Shown: in pieces, positions 22,420 through 35,533 of the stretch
Layout: each line of letters starts with the position of its first letter
How positions within the stretch are numbered: the stretch's first letter is position 1
Assembly: GCA_038093975.1 (NCBI GenBank)
Contig: JBBPTG010000005.1
Coordinates: forward strand, 62,001 to 126,000
Origin: Chalciporus piperatus
Lineage: Eukaryota > Basidiomycota > Agaricomycetes > Boletales > Boletaceae
DNA length: 64,000 nucleotides
Direction: 5' to 3'
Notes under the pieces: generated by a model
The model's input: only the letters and a program-made list of their open reading frames with translations
The model's database searches: none
Told to the model about the DNA's origin: nothing
Made by a program: the position numbers and the translations under genes

Positions 22420-25400
22420 ATGCCACAGGTATCTCGGGCGAATACCCGCCATGAGATTAAGGAGAGCAAAGAGGCTCAGAAGGCCATAGACAAAGAGCAG
22501 AAACGAAATCGGGGTGTCATGTCTTGCGCAGAGTGTAGACGGTCCGTTTCACTCCTTTTCTCGCTTCAACCTCCGTCATAACGCATAATATGTGGGTCCA
22601 GCTTAAAGTTAAAGTGTGATAAGACGGTCCCTTGCTCCTCTTGCAAGCGGCGTGGTTGCTCAGCAATCTGTCCCAATGGTGCGTATTAGCGTTTTTGCAA
22701 AAAGAATTCGTTGAGACCCCTCTCTCAGGCAGTCTGACAACTGGTCAGGGAACTCGGTATGTTTTCAAAGTGTTAAATCGCGCCGTTCATTCCAACGCGA
22801 CGTTGTACCAGCTTCGTTCTCGCGGACACGGAGAAGCTGCACCAGAAGATAGCACTCATGAGCGATCGCATTCGACAGCTCGAGGATGCTCTTGTTGTGC
22901 TGCAATTGAGTGTAGCGCCGGGCGAAATACACCCCTTGTTGGCTCGGGAGCTTCTAGAGGTCAAGTCAATCATCGAACTCCATGCTGCTATCGACGAAAG
23001 CAAGATACAGAAGAGCGATAGCATTAGTGACGATGTCAAAGAGGATTCCCATTATATTGAGGCCTTTGGAACACTGGCTCTGCGAGATGATGGTGCTGCG
23101 ACGTTCTATGGACCCTCTGCTGGCTCAGAGGTAAGTTTAGCTCCTATAAACTACCTCCGTGCTCTGACATGCGCGTGGCAACCACAGAGTTTATTGATAG
23201 TGAGTCTTGACGTCATGGTGTCTGGGCACATTCGATAACTTCATTTCGCAAGGGTGAATGTCAACCGACCCCAGTATTAAATAGACAACCATCTCTACAC
23301 GACCTTCCCGCCCCTGTCAAGCATCTCTCCAACACATTTCCTCTTGCCCCAGTCTTCAGCGATGCCGTTGACCTCAACTACCTCGTCCAAAACTATCTAC
23401 CCCCATGGCACCGAGCGCGTCAGTTGAGCGAGCTCTACCTGTCACAGGCACCCTGGTTCTTTGGTGCGGTAACTAAACAGCAGCTCCTGGAGGAATATCT
23501 GCCTCTCTGGTACAGCGAAGCCTCTGACCTCATTGTCCCTGGCTCGATAGCCCCGTCGGCAGGGCCAAATCCATCTGGTAAATCCACGGAACCGCAGGGA
23601 AAGACTGCTCATGAGCTCGCCTTGCTCTTCGTCGTCTTTTGTTTCGGCGCTCTCACGGATAACTCACTTCCCCCTGCCCCTGACAACGAAGAGGCTGATA
23701 TGTACTTCCAATTAACACGTGCAGCCTTGACTCTCGAACCGGTGCTGGACCGTCCACCATCTGTGACCACGGTCCAGACCTTAGCACTCCTTGCTATCTA
23801 TCAGGGACTATGCAGCGGCGAGAACAGCATTGAGAGCACTTGGAGTATTTTCGGTCTTGCAACGAAGCTTGCACAGAGTGTGCGTGATTCGGGTTTGCTT
23901 GATTTCTCTCCCAAAGCTTACCAACTTTCTGTAGATTGGGCTTCGTAAGCTTATTTTCCTGAACCATATCAGTTTGCGCTTATATCCGGGTAGATCGCGA
24001 TTGCGCCCGCTGGCAATTGACCAGCTCCGAAGTTCAGAAGCGCCGCGCTTTGTTTTGGGAGCTCTTTATCACTGACGGGTGGCAAGTAGGCCTCGTTTGA
24101 TTATCTCTCGTATCGAGTTCACCTAATACCACCCCAAAGAGTCTCGCCACCGGACGATTAGCCACCTTCTATCTACCGTTTGTCGATTGCGAGCTTCCCA
24201 ACGATCCGGATCCCACTATTGATGACGACGGTTCTGTCCTTCCTAGCTGTAAGTGTCTCACCTTCGAACGTTCGGAACCTTGCCTTGAGCCCTGGTCTTG
24301 TCAGTCCCTGCATGGAAAGCACGGTTCGGGTACGAGTGTGTCTCTGCTGTCATCCAGAACACCCAAACTGCAAAGGTTCCGAAATACTCTGTGATCATTG
24401 AGCTCGATCGCAAAATACGAGATATGGAATTGCCAAAGTATGCATTACGGCCACCCCCGCCTGGCGCTGGACTTGCAGAAACGATGAAACGCTACATGCC
24501 TCTAAATTATCGACACTTTGGTGAGCTATCTCTTCCACTGATTTGAGCCCATGTAACTGATGTCAACAAATATATTAGTTCTCGTTTACGTTCACCGATG
24601 CTTCTTTGCCGAGGCTGTCTCAAACAACCCTACGGACCCGATGAAAAGCCCATACGCACCATCGTTCTTGGCTGGTTACCGTAGTGCATGTGAGGTGCTC
24701 AGCAGCTTGCGCAAACAGTTCGACCTGTTCCCACTACAAATAGCACGTTTCTGGGTGTTGTGGACACATGCCTTTTCAAGTTCGGTTCGTAACCTTCCGC
24801 TTCAGCGTGAATGTTGGTTGATCGGTCCACCGCTTTCAGGTGATGCTAGCCTCTGTCGTGACACATGCATCTGGTACTGGGACCCGATCGAAGACGACCG
24901 GTGCTGCCTTGACGGAGCTCCGCCGAGTGAGTCCAGTGACATTTCGAGGTACAGTATGTTGAGCTGGTTCAATAGGCAGTCGATCTCTTCCAAGATGGAG
25001 CGACACATGGTGGTCGTGCGGTGAAATTCCTGGTACATTGAATCGTAGTCTAACACTCTCCTCACTACTGACGCCATTCCTCAGCCTATACTGCAACGGC
25101 TTCTTGAGAAAGCCGAGAAGGCATATAGCACAGCTACACCCTCGGTCGTCCGTAACAAGGACATCTTCTCCCCGTCCTCCACCGAACCAAGGCCAAAAGA
25201 CGAGTTATCGATTTTCAGCGGTCAAATCAACAAAGTGGCTATCAAACTGACTCCCCCGCCTCCATCTCCGGCTTCTAGTGGACCCGCGAGCCAACCACAG
25301 TCCCTGCCTCAGACTGTCGCTGTAGATGACTTTCCGATGGCTGATTTCACTGGTTTGCACCCGACGCTTCGCGATCACTGGACAAATTTCGATGCCGATA

Positions 25401-26263
25401 TTAACACTCAGTTGTCTAATGCTCAACGAGACGATTACTATACTGATGCAGATATGGGGTCCACGGAAGACTCTCCAGGCATATCTCAAGCTGTCGTTCA
25501 GCAGACCCAGCCAATGCAACAACATCAGCTCTACCCTATCACTATTCCCAATGCAAATGACACGTACGCAGAGAACTCGCCAACACCGCCGACGAGTTCG
25601 TCGTCATACCAGGAGAATGTTGGGTACAACAGACCGACGGAATATCAATCTCCCGCACAGCTCCAGCCGTTGGATGAGCATAGCTATCGCCACGGTCGCA
25701 ACTCGTCTCATGGATCGCCCCATCAACAACAACCCCTCCAATTCCACCATTATCAGCCCGACGCCCATCAGCCTACACCCTCTGGCACCCAGAGTCTACC
25801 CCAAGGGCATCCCTATCATCAGCCCGCTGATGCCCGCTATGTCCATCGCTCGCAGCATACATTCCAGCGATCGCCTCAGCAACAACCTCAGCAGCAACAA
25901 CAACATTATCAGGAACGACATCAACAACATCCATATCACGCCGACGACCCCTCGCATCATCGTACCACCACCAGCGCATCCTCTCAGACTCGGTACTCTC
26001 TTCCCATGAACCACTACCCGTATACCGGCTATACTGAACCACCGGCGCAGCCTCAGAATTGGGGTGATGGACGTCGGACCTATCAAGAACCCTCGATGGG
26101 CGCCCAGCCGCTGGGTCAATATCCACAGCACCATCAACATTACTATGGGGGGTACGTCGCAGAACACGAAGGCATTCCCCCACTTCAACAGCAGCAACTC
26201 CGTCTTCAGGAAACATGGCAGTCGTTTGGTGTATATGTTGGTTCTTCTAGACCGGCGCCCTAG
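22420..26263 (+). CDS. Zn2Cys6 fungal transcription factor with Gln-rich C-terminus
   Basis: A sequence-specific regulator of the binuclear zinc cluster class. The DNA-binding module is split by an intron: CAECRR joins LKLKCDKTVPCSSCKRRGC, giving CX2CX6CX6CX2CX6C. A short coiled-coil dimerisation segment follows (MSDRIRQLEDALVVLQLS), then the fungal_trans middle homology region: YLVQNYLPPWHRARQL, AALTLEPVL, WSIFGLATKLAQSV, and RRALFWELFITDGWQ with VDCELP. The C-terminus (25235-26263) is a single long exon rich in Gln, His, Pro and Ser with CAA/CAG runs near 25880-25930, a probable activation domain. About eight introns. The start ATG 22420 lies 28 codons before the first cluster Cys pair plus a basic stretch. 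The target genes are unknown and the neighbours do not suggest a cluster. Confidence 0.9.
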
Positions 26264-26534
26264 GGGTGTCGGAGGCCTTTTTGTAGATATTTCGTTCTTT
26301 TCTTGCATCGTGCTCTCTTGCTTTGATATTCGCAATGCTGTTCAGCTGTCTGTTCGTCGTGTACTTATAGTGTATGTATTCTCGATATTCGACTCCATAT
26401 GTTCACAGATGAACATGTAGCATTAGAAACTAAAGCCTCACAGGACGGACGCTTTATGCATCCGATTATAAATCTACAGATGGTGGGTGGGTGGCGAACG
26501 CCTTATGTCGTAGACGATCTAGAATATATCGTCT

Positions 26535-28744
26535 CTATAGCCCTTGGCAGAGCGTCTTCCCTCTCGCTGCCTGTGCTCTGCAGAGTGCGACTTCGGTCGG
26601 TACGGCGAGCAGAGATGCGAGCAGGATACCCGAGGAATCCGAGAAGCCCAAGGAACCGATCTTGAACTCGCATTCTTGCTTCGATCGTTCGGGGTCGACC
26701 ACCGTTGACGGATCGGGTCGTTCTTGATTGATCCGGTAGAACACGTTCACGCTGCGAGGTAGACAGACCCCGATGATCAACGTCGTCAACACGCATGTAT
26801 GTATAAAAAACTCACTAGGCGAGTCCACCACATATTCCCTCGAGGCTAATCAAGAGGAAGACAAAGAAAATGCTGACCGATGCATGGTCCTCGGGGAAAA
26901 TTCCGACTGCTGACTCGAATGAAAGTGTGAGCAGAATCAGGAATTGGACGATCGCCGGTATAGACAGCAGTTTCGCAGGAAGAGGGGGGAGTCCAAGTGA
27001 GATTGACGAGCGAGAGAAGAATACCGTTGATTGGTAGACGAGCTGTGGAAGGATCAAATCGAGTACGTTCGCGGATCGCGAAGGTAGGTACATACCTGCC
27101 ATAGTGGGTAGTAGTCCCTGATGGAGTGTATTATCTTGCTAAGCAGACCGTCGCGTTCTGGGGATGGTACTGGATACAATAAGGTTGGTGCAACACCCTG
27201 AAGGTAGGGAACGATTAGTGAACTAGAAGGCACAGGAACAAATGACCAAGAAACTCACTTGATTGATTGTGTATTCAAACTACAACGTGGCAATCAATCA
27301 AATTCATGGTGCAAGCATCGGGATTTGGACTTACGGTATACACCCAAACTATACGACGACAGGTTCAGGGGCTTTGCTACTCGAGGGACTTGTAGGACAC
27401 TTACAAAGAGGAAGCATGTATTTGGACATCATCGGCTTCACCAATCGCCACTTGTCTGCTGCAGATAAGGAAACGGGGACTTTGGGTGGTTGTCCAAGAA
27501 GGGCATCTCCCTCGGCCACCTCTACTGTAGAGATATCTGGATCGTCTTCGGGCAAACGGGCGTAGGATCCACTAGATGCGGAATCCGAAAATGCAGCTGG
27601 ACGGGGGAGCATGAAAAAGTACGTGATTGGTAACACAAATGGTAGTATCTGAGGAGAATGAGATCGTCATTGTTGGCCTCCCAATAAAACTGTTTGCCTA
27701 CCGAAGAGATCCCTACGCCAAAACGAACACCAAGTCCCCTCACTTCCCACCACAAAAAAGCACCCACCAGTCCAGCGGCTCCAGTACCAGCTGCGAAGTA
27801 ACTAGGCATGCCTAGTTAATCAAACGCTCTCGATTGTGATAAATGCGCTCACCCTACACTGTGTCCTCCCACGGAGGCAGGACTGTAGGTGGTTGATAAT
27901 TGTAGGAAGGTTAGTTCCCCCAAACCTGACATGAAATGTAAGCACTCTGCCCGCATGATGACATAAATGTAGGCCACCTGAAGAGAAAGATGCGAGGGAG
28001 ATTCCCAGCAACCGCGCATATAGGCTCTCATACAGGGCGACGACCTGAAGACCGTGAGTGACACTCGTCGCTGCGCATATATTCCACTCACCAGCATGCC
28101 GATGAAGCTCAACAATGCGCATCCCAGGACGCGCCTCGTGTATCGTATCCTGCCTTTCAAGAAATACGGCCATCCAAGCTTCGCCAGCAGAGCGGGGAAG
28201 ATGTTGCAAAACGCGATGATTCCTTTGGGTGTCGATGGAGGCACCAGGTCAAGTGCGGCGGAGAGAATGATCACGTATAGAACTGCACTCGAATCATCTC
28301 AGTGATCTCGTAGTACGAGATGCAGGTCAATCGAACACTTGCCATTGTTGATGAGCCCAAAGAGAAAGAAGGATAGACCAAGTTTGAGCAGTTTCTTCTT
28401 CCATCCTATGAGGTAGACGATGAGTACGGAGTTGGACGGTGACAAGAGAAAATGCAACAAATGGAGTTCTCATGTGATGCACGCTCGACTGGCAGTGATG
28501 AGACTCGGACGGCGCCTGGCCCGAGCTTGGATCAACACCCGCATTTCAGCGCGGGCAGAATCTCACCTTGTGACTTCGATGACGGGGCATCCTCGAGAAT
28601 GACCTCTTGGCTGTATGTCCGCATGACAGGTATGTCTGACTCTCTGTCGACGTCGCTGCTATCGATGGGATTTTGTTGGTGTAAAGCCAAGTTCTGTAGT
28701 TCGACCGAATCCGAGTGCCAGTGAGAGTTGGCAGCAACACTCAT
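26535..28744 (-). CDS. BTN1: CLN3/battenin-family vacuolar membrane protein (Btn1)
   Basis: A multi-span lysosomal/vacuolar membrane protein; loss of the human homologue CLN3 causes juvenile Batten disease, and yeast Btn1 affects vacuolar pH and amino-acid balance. Exon 1 (ATG 28744) encodes a hydrophilic N-terminus of about 60 residues. The next exon begins the family core, LGLSFFLFGLINNVLYVIILSA. Later exons carry GLGELTFLQLSTTY, GTGAAGLVGAFLWW, a hydrophilic loop with SGSYARLPEDD, YMLPLFVYTIEYTINQGVAPT with LLYPVP, and LGLPPLPAKLLSIPAI. The C-terminal part reads GICGGLAYVNVFYRI and SDSSGILLASLLAV. These are distinctive CLN3 segments. About eight to ten introns. The stop TAG is at 26535-26537. 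Confidence 0.92.
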
Positions 28745-28877
28745 GCGGGGGTCTAACCAACGTGCGTGGTACTAGCCAGCATGTAGGGAAACAAGAGTGT
28801 CTCCTGTCCCGCTGCACTGCCATTTCACAGACTGATTTCCATAAGCAGTCCAATGAATGAATGGTAGTTATCTCTAT

Positions 28878-30562
28878 CTAACTCCGTAAGGCGGTCAGAC
28901 AGCCTTCCAATACGTCGACGGCCACATCTACTTCCTCCTTCTCGACATTCAAGCATGGAACGAGACGCACTGCGTCCTTCCCAGCCGTCAACACGAGGAC
29001 ACCACGCTCCCGAGCCAGTTGCACCACTTGGCCTGGATGTGCCTCATTCTTGAAGCCGAGACCCCGGATCAACCCACGTCCTCGGATCTTATCCTGGAGA
29101 ATGTCGGGGAACCATTGCGTCAAGGGTTGTAGTCTGCTATCCAGGTACGAGCTGGTCTCCTTGGCTTGGTCGATGAACGCTTGTGAGCTCAGACGGCTCA
29201 AAACGTGGTGACCGACTGCACACGCTAGAGGAGAACCTCCAAATGTGGTTCCGTGGGTACCTAAAGGGAGAACCGTCAACTTTTCCAATAGGGAGTCTGG
29301 TCCTCCTCACCTGCCGTCATTGTAGAAGCAATCGAATCACGAAGCAAAACCGCGCCGACGGGATACCCATTCGCAAGGGGCTTAGCCATCGTGACGATGT
29401 CAGGATGACAGTCGACAGGCAGGACGGAGTGTGCCCATAAAGATCCAGCCCTGTATAAACCACACTGTAGACGGCATCAGACATGCTCACACACAGTATG
29501 CTTCGATCTACCTGTATCTCATCATAGATCAACACAGCGCCAGTTTCGTCACAGCGTTTCCGCAGTGCTCTCAACCAGCTTTCTTCGCCAGTAGTGACAC
29601 CTCCCTCGCCTTGCACAGGTTCAACGATGACAACACAAGTGTCATCTGTAATCAACCTCTCGAGACCCTCGTGGTCATTGTATTTTCCAACATCAACGTT
29701 GGGTATCAGCGGCCGGAACGGCGCTTGGTATTTTTCAGTCGACGTGACGCTCAGCGCACCCATACTGCGGCCGTGGAACGAGTTCTGGAAGCATGCGATG
29801 CGTGTTTTCGTGCAGGCTGGATCGTCGGCTTTGCCACTGGTAGCAGCTGCCCAACGGTCCTTCCCGACCTTTCGCGCAATTTTGAGGGCACCTTCGTTGG
29901 CCTCCGTGCCTGAGTTTGCGAAGAAGACCTTGGCCCCGCTTGTTGATGGGGTGGAGCCGGTAGGGAAGCCGAGGCCACCCTCTTTCTGAGTAAGAGTGAC
30001 GATCAACTCTGCGAGTTTGGGTGCCCATTGGTTGTGGTAGACATTCGATGCATGGAGCAACGTTGACGCTTGTTCCTTCAACACCTGTCCAAAGTGTTAA
30101 GAATCAGAATCTGCATGCGGCTTCACGAGAAACAGCTTCGTACCTCCGCAACACCGGGATCAGCATGGCCGAGGGCATTCACAGCGATCCCTGCAGTAAA
30201 GTCAAGGAACTTGCGGCCTTCCGTGTCCCATACCCAACTCCCTTTGCCATGTGAAAGGACAAAGGACGGCCGTGCGTAGACACCGAGGATGTACTGTTCT
30301 CCGAGAGTGAGGGTGCTTGTGGTGGCAGATGATTTTGGGGCAGCGGACAAGTCATGAGTGGCCTTTAAGTACTGAGTGCTAGGAGCCAACTAGATGGAAG
30401 AAAGGGACGACAAACATGTCAAGAAAGATGTCAAGTTCATCCTAGTGTCATTCATACCTTGGATGCAACGCCCGAAAAGCGAGCGTGTTCAACAGCTCTG
30501 ACATTCGAACTCCTGGCCAACAAGTGGACCCGTGCTGCACCTTGAAGACGGCAGATGCTCAT
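28878..30562 (-). CDS. ARG8: Acetylornithine aminotransferase, mitochondrial
   Basis: A pyridoxal-phosphate enzyme of arginine synthesis, converting N-acetylglutamate semialdehyde and glutamate to N-acetylornithine and 2-oxoglutarate. The N-terminus (ATG 30562) is Arg/Ser/Ala-rich, MSICRLQGAARVHLLARSS, a fair matrix presequence. The class-III aminotransferase body follows: VWDTEGRKFLDFTAGIAVNALGH, FFANSGTEANEGALKIARK, NSFHGRSMGALS, VEPVQGEGGV, VLIYDEIQ, then MAKPLANGYPVGAVL with the Schiff-base Lys, and THGTTFGGSPLACAVG. The end is RLVPCLNVEKEEVDVAVDVLEGCL. Introns occur before LAPSTQ, after VAEV, after the DEIQ aspartate block, and before GTHGTTFG. The Btn1 start lies 133 bases from its stop, with both genes on the same strand. 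Confidence 0.95.
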
Positions 30563-30916
30563 AGCTATTCAACGAGGAAAAAATCAAGCTGGAGGTCAGG
30601 CTTAGGAACAACAGGTTTTATGTAGTTGGCAGTGAGTCATGCAGATCTGAGCTTGACAGCAACCTATACAGCCTGGAGCAAACGAGTTTGCTAACATAAT
30701 AGCGAGCAACCACGGTAATTTTACAACATTCATACGGTCGCCGACTCTGATCGTCATGTAACGCGACAGGATGAAAAGGGTCTCCATCAGTAGATATGAG
30801 GTGGTATTTTCAGAAAAAGCTGAAGTGGAGCGGCATATCCGGAGAAGGTCGACACTGGGAGCTAGACCTCATGGATTCGGATAATTATACACCTCCTACA
30901 GCACATCACGGAAAGT
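30563..30916. other. Short intergenic region between ARG8 and DBP4
   Basis: 354 bases between the stop of the helicase gene and the start of ARG8, both on the minus strand. It should contain the ARG8 promoter and the DBP4 terminator. I see no gene. Confidence 0.45.
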
Positions 30917-33719
30917 TCATTGCTTTCGCAATAACCGCAGGGCCAGCTCTTCCTCATCCTCAATATCACGAGACTCCATAGCACGCCCGGATCTCGGTGT
31001 AGAAGACGATTTGCTTCGCTTAGGAGGAGGCGGGGCGACATCATCCTCATCTCCTGAGAGTAGGTCGAACTCGGGGCTGACGTAGCCGTCGTCCTCTTCG
31101 GCTCCTGATGCAAGGACCGCATGGACTTCTTCCCCCTCATGTTCCATCTTATGTGGATGGGAGAGCGTGTGAGAACACAAAGGCCGAGACAAGATGCGCT
31201 GCACTCACCCCGCGTTCGCGTTCTTTGCGTTTCCGCTTCTTCTCTTTCTTCTTCTCCTTGACCACTTGCTTGTCAATGACATCAGCGTCCTTCAGCTTCC
31301 CTTTCTCGCCGTCAGCGAAGGCCCGACCAGCTTCCTTGACCGCCTCCGCACCACCCTTGTAGAACTCCTCCGGGTTGACCATCTCGTATACCTCATGCGG
31401 GTTGCCCTCGTCGTCGAATATGAGTTTGTGTCCCAGTTGACCAAACTTGACGATCATACGTTTCGTTCTCGGTAACTTGAGCTTTCGTTTTGATAGATTC
31501 TCGACATCTGGATCTGAGTCGCTCGTGGTAGGAAGGTCGTGATCGGCGCGCTTGAGCGTGATAAAGTCGTCGTCGTCATCGTCTGCATTCCCATGGTCTA
31601 TGAGTTTCGTGTAGTGTTCGGACAAAATGTTTTGGTTTTTGCGCTCAAACATCCTATCGTACTTCGTCCGTACCGCATTCTGTAGAAAAACGTTGTTTGA
31701 GTACGTGACGACGACGGGAAAAATCAGACAAACTTTGCCGGTCTTGGTTACAGGCTGAGCTGATTTTGGAGCATCGTCCTCGTCCTCCGACTCCGCAGAA
31801 CTTTCCCCAGAACCAGAGTCTTCTTCACTTTCTTCTCCAGAAGAAGAAGCACGAGCCTTCGTGTCTGATTCGGCTTGTGCCTGGAGAGCAGCCACCGTCC
31901 GAGAAACATTTTTCTGCTTTTTGGCCTGCTCCCGATTGAGGAACTTGATCTTTGGTGCACCCGGCAACCCAAGGGATTCAGCAAACTTGTCGACGGGCAG
32001 CTCATCGAGTTTGAATATCGATTTGTCCTTTTGCAGGTGGACAGAACGAACGTAGGACACCAAAGCCTAATTAGAACGATAATCTGATTAGTTCCCGTAC
32101 GTAACACACACCCATGAACGCGCGAGCGACTCACTCGTTGCCCTAGATACTTGATTTCGGGATCCTGGAAAGCGAGATTTTGTAGTTGGTTTTGTATGCT
32201 CTGAGTTTTACTCGCACGGATTTTGATGTTCTCAATCTTCACCCCTTTCTTCTCAAGCGCAGCGAGCATCCCTTGCTCTTCGCTTGGAAGGAGGAGCAAA
32301 AGGCCCTTGCCAGAGCTATCATACCGCGCGGTCCGACCGACGCGGTGGATATACGTCTCAGCGTCTTCCGGAGCATCCACTTGGACTACCCAGTCAACCG
32401 AGGGAAAGTCCAATCCACGTGCGGCGATGTCAGTTGCAAATAACACTGCATGTTGCGAAGACGTAAAACGATTATACATCGTCAGTCTTGCAGACTGTTT
32501 TTGTTTTCCATGAAGATGGAGCAGCGGTATACCGGGGTGCATTTTGCAGAACGCTTCGAACACGAAACGGACTTGTTTCCCACTGGAGAGAAAGACGAGG
32601 ATTTTCGAGTGGAGGTGGGTCTTGGTAAATGACCATAGGATGTCGAGCTTGCGGTCGAGCGTGCATACGCTATAGTGTTGGGAGAGGCTCGAAGGGGTTG
32701 CGGTGGAACTGCCGGCTTCTTGAACACCGATGGAGGCTGGGTCATTGAGACTCAGTCGGGCCAATTGTGCTACTGATTGGGTTTGTGTGGCTGAGAAGAG
32801 CAGCGTTTGGCGAGATTTTGGGAGGTGTGATAGCAGTGCAGTCAATGTTTTGGCGAAGCCCATATCAAGAATGCGATCTGCTTCGTCAAGAACTAGATAG
32901 AGATTCGGTTCTTGTGGTTCACTTCCCAAGGAGCACAAATACTCACCAAGCATCTGCAGGTTATCGGATTCGAAACCAAAGGTTTGATCCATGTGCTGGA
33001 GAAGTCGACCGGGCGTTGCGACGAGAATATTCATTCGAGAAAGTCTCTCGCGTTCTTCCTTGATGTTCTTTCCGCCGATGACGAGTCCAGCGGAAAAGCT
33101 ATGGTAAGCGCCTATAGAACGAAGGACCTCGAATATTTGGACAGCCTAACGCAGCGTCATGACCTCGGCTGGGCAAAAGGAGGCTATAGCACGCACCAAC
33201 TCTCTTGTGGGTGAGATGATCAAAGCACCGAGTCCATCCCGAGGCCCCCATTTTCGGCGATATAGTATCTCGAGAGTTGGAATGAGGAATGCGAGCGTCT
33301 TCCCACTTCCCGTCCTGGCAGCGCCGAGCACGTCCTTACCCTTCAATGATACTGGGATACTGGAGGCCTGAATATCCGTCATATCGACAAAGAAGCGCTT
33401 TTTGAGACCTAACCTGACGTCAACTTAGGAAGGCTAACAAGATGGAGGGCCCTGCATACCGCGTTTCGTGAGATGGGATACTGGAAGATCGGCAAACGCT
33501 TTCAGGTCGTCTGGAGGGTCCTATAGAGAATCAGTTCTGCAAGCACTGTATCCTGATTTCAGCTGCTTCGCTCACAAATTCCATTGCGAGTTTGTCCAGG
33601 GCCTCTAGCTGTTCACGTTCGGAGATTTTCTTCACCTTAGTCGAGTGCAGAGGTTTTGCCTGTTTTTTCTGCTTTCGCCGACGGTTCGGCACGACAGAGG
33701 GTCCCGCCTGCGAGGCCAT
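30917..33719 (-). CDS. DBP4: DEAD-box RNA helicase Dbp4 (Hca4), ribosome biogenesis
   Basis: A nucleolar ATP-dependent helicase needed for 18S rRNA maturation and release of U14 snoRNA in yeast. The order is: N-terminal basic stretch ([11 protein letters not shown]), Q-motif region ending [12 protein letters not shown], motif [30 protein letters not shown] box [16 protein letters not shown] motif LLFSATQT, then the second RecA domain with [20 protein letters not shown] and HRVGRTAR. After it comes [20 protein letters not shown], the Dbp4/Dbp10-type C-terminal extension, and a long acidic/basic low-complexity tail with a [12 protein letters not shown] block. About nine introns. The last exon ends LALRLLRKQ with a stop at 30917-30919. 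The start at 33719 is the first ATG of the exon. Confidence 0.94.
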
Positions 33720-35533
33720 TTTTGTGGATGAGGAGGAACCTGACGAGTTTGAACAATATGCGTAGAGCGCGATCGGAAGTAGATCCTATCAAGTGCTTGA
33801 TTTGGAAGTCTAGCCCAACCTCAGCTTCACTTTTGAACTTGCTTTTCGCAACACGGGACCGTCCCGGGGACGTGCACGCTTTGATTCACGTCGACGCTTT
33901 GATTCAATTTTCTATTTCGCCTTCGACCAACATGATCATATCTAGACTCTCATCAATTGGTTCGTTTTCGAGGCGGTTGCAGGGGTGTCGGCTCTGAGCT
34001 TATGACGCGCGGAGAGGTAATCCAATTTAATTTTGAGGAGAAATGAAAACTGCTTAAACTACCAGTGTGCCAGCAGAGGTCGCAACAACAGAGTTTTCTT
34101 GAAAATGTGGGTGAAATGGCTCGTCCTACTGGATGGAAATCCAAGTTTGTCTTAAGCCACCTTTGAAGTAGAATGGTACAAATTCATTCAAGCTTGGACC
34201 TTGCAAGCATGTTGTCGGTCCTCGCGATGAATCCTTGGTCGCTATTGAACTACCTTTTCACTCTCTCTTTACTTCGCTCCCAGCGTTCAACTTCATAGAT
34301 GGAACCATATGCCCACTCCATGGTGTGGGGTCCGGGATACTACTGCCTACCACCACCTGTCAGGCTTGAAAATTTGACCGTCGCGACTTTGTGCGTCTTC
34401 ACCCACTCAAGAGGCATTTCGCCGATTAATGCCGATGTTGGTCTATAATGCCAGTTTGCATTTCGGTGCGGTAATGTCGTGAAACTTCTGGTAAGAATCG
34501 GCGATATTTGGCTCTCTTTGATCCTGCAAAACAGGTGTTTGTGGCTTGGTGAGTGCTAGCTACGATTTTTGACCATTGTTACATCATGGCTATACCAGCA
34601 TCGTCGACACGGTCCACTTCTTTGTCTTAGTGGTCAGCTGTCGGATGAACACGTCCTTGGTTGTATAATATTACGGTTCATGGTACGCCGATTTTTTATT
34701 CTGTCCTGTTGGGCATGCTGAGGTCTGCTTCCTGGCTTCCCTAGGGTACTCATGGTGAGCGGATGCGACCGTGTCGTGTTCGTGGAGATGGAATTGTGAG
34801 GCTGCGTCGAGACCCGAAGTGAAATCTCATCAATTCACTGGCGATGGCCATCCTCGTCGGTCTATATGGGCAGGCTCATGTTTGGAGCTAACCGCCTCCT
34901 GCAGTGTTATACAGAAGACGCTGTCATCAATATTTGACTGCTGCACCTGGTGTGATAATGAGTAAATGTGAGATCTCCCGCCCCTCGACATGCGAGCCCC
35001 ACTTACTCGTATCCCACAACATACGTGTGCTAGCCGTGTGAGTCAGCCCGTCTTGCTCTTCATCGTCTCTTGACAGTTTAACGTATAATGGCAGGCTGAA
35101 TGCGCGGAGGCCAATTTGGGATCGACAGCGAAGATCTCATGTGATGGACCTCGCCAAACTACCTACGACCAACAATCTGTGTCCTTATGCAACAATATGA
35201 CATGGAGAGTGTTCAAAGTACTCAGGTTCGGACGAGAAATTACGAATTGAATAGCAATCGTTGGACTTGAAGGATTGCCATATGCTGTAACGGCACTTAG
35301 ACAGCTTCTGTCGGGAGACATCTGAGATTGTGCTGGGAAGCGATATATACAATCTGGACTAGAACGAGGACGAGATGAAGCTAGTTAAATAGGACACCGC
35401 AACATTTGACGTTTATGGCTGGACATCATGGACTGTATCGTACAACACTTGGCAAGAAACAAAAAACAGTAGGAAGCATGAGTACATTCGTTCAGTAGAT
35501 CCATCACGAAACCTGCATTGGGGGCCGCGCGCC
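33720..35533. other. Gene-poor 1.8 kb stretch
   Basis: The longest stretch in the window without a supported gene. All open frames are short (at most about 110 codons, near 33656-33997) and none resembles a protein family. I looked for tRNA-like boxes, long inverted repeats and terminal repeats by eye and found none. It holds the Dbp4 promoter (33720 onward) and the 3' flank of the Argonaute gene. A non-coding RNA or a gene of many tiny exons cannot be excluded. Confidence 0.45.

Noticed and set aside
22420..26263. Secondary-metabolite cluster around the Zn2Cys6 regulator
   Set aside because: The neighbours are an ER-shaping protein and a vacuolar membrane protein; no biosynthetic core enzyme is nearby.
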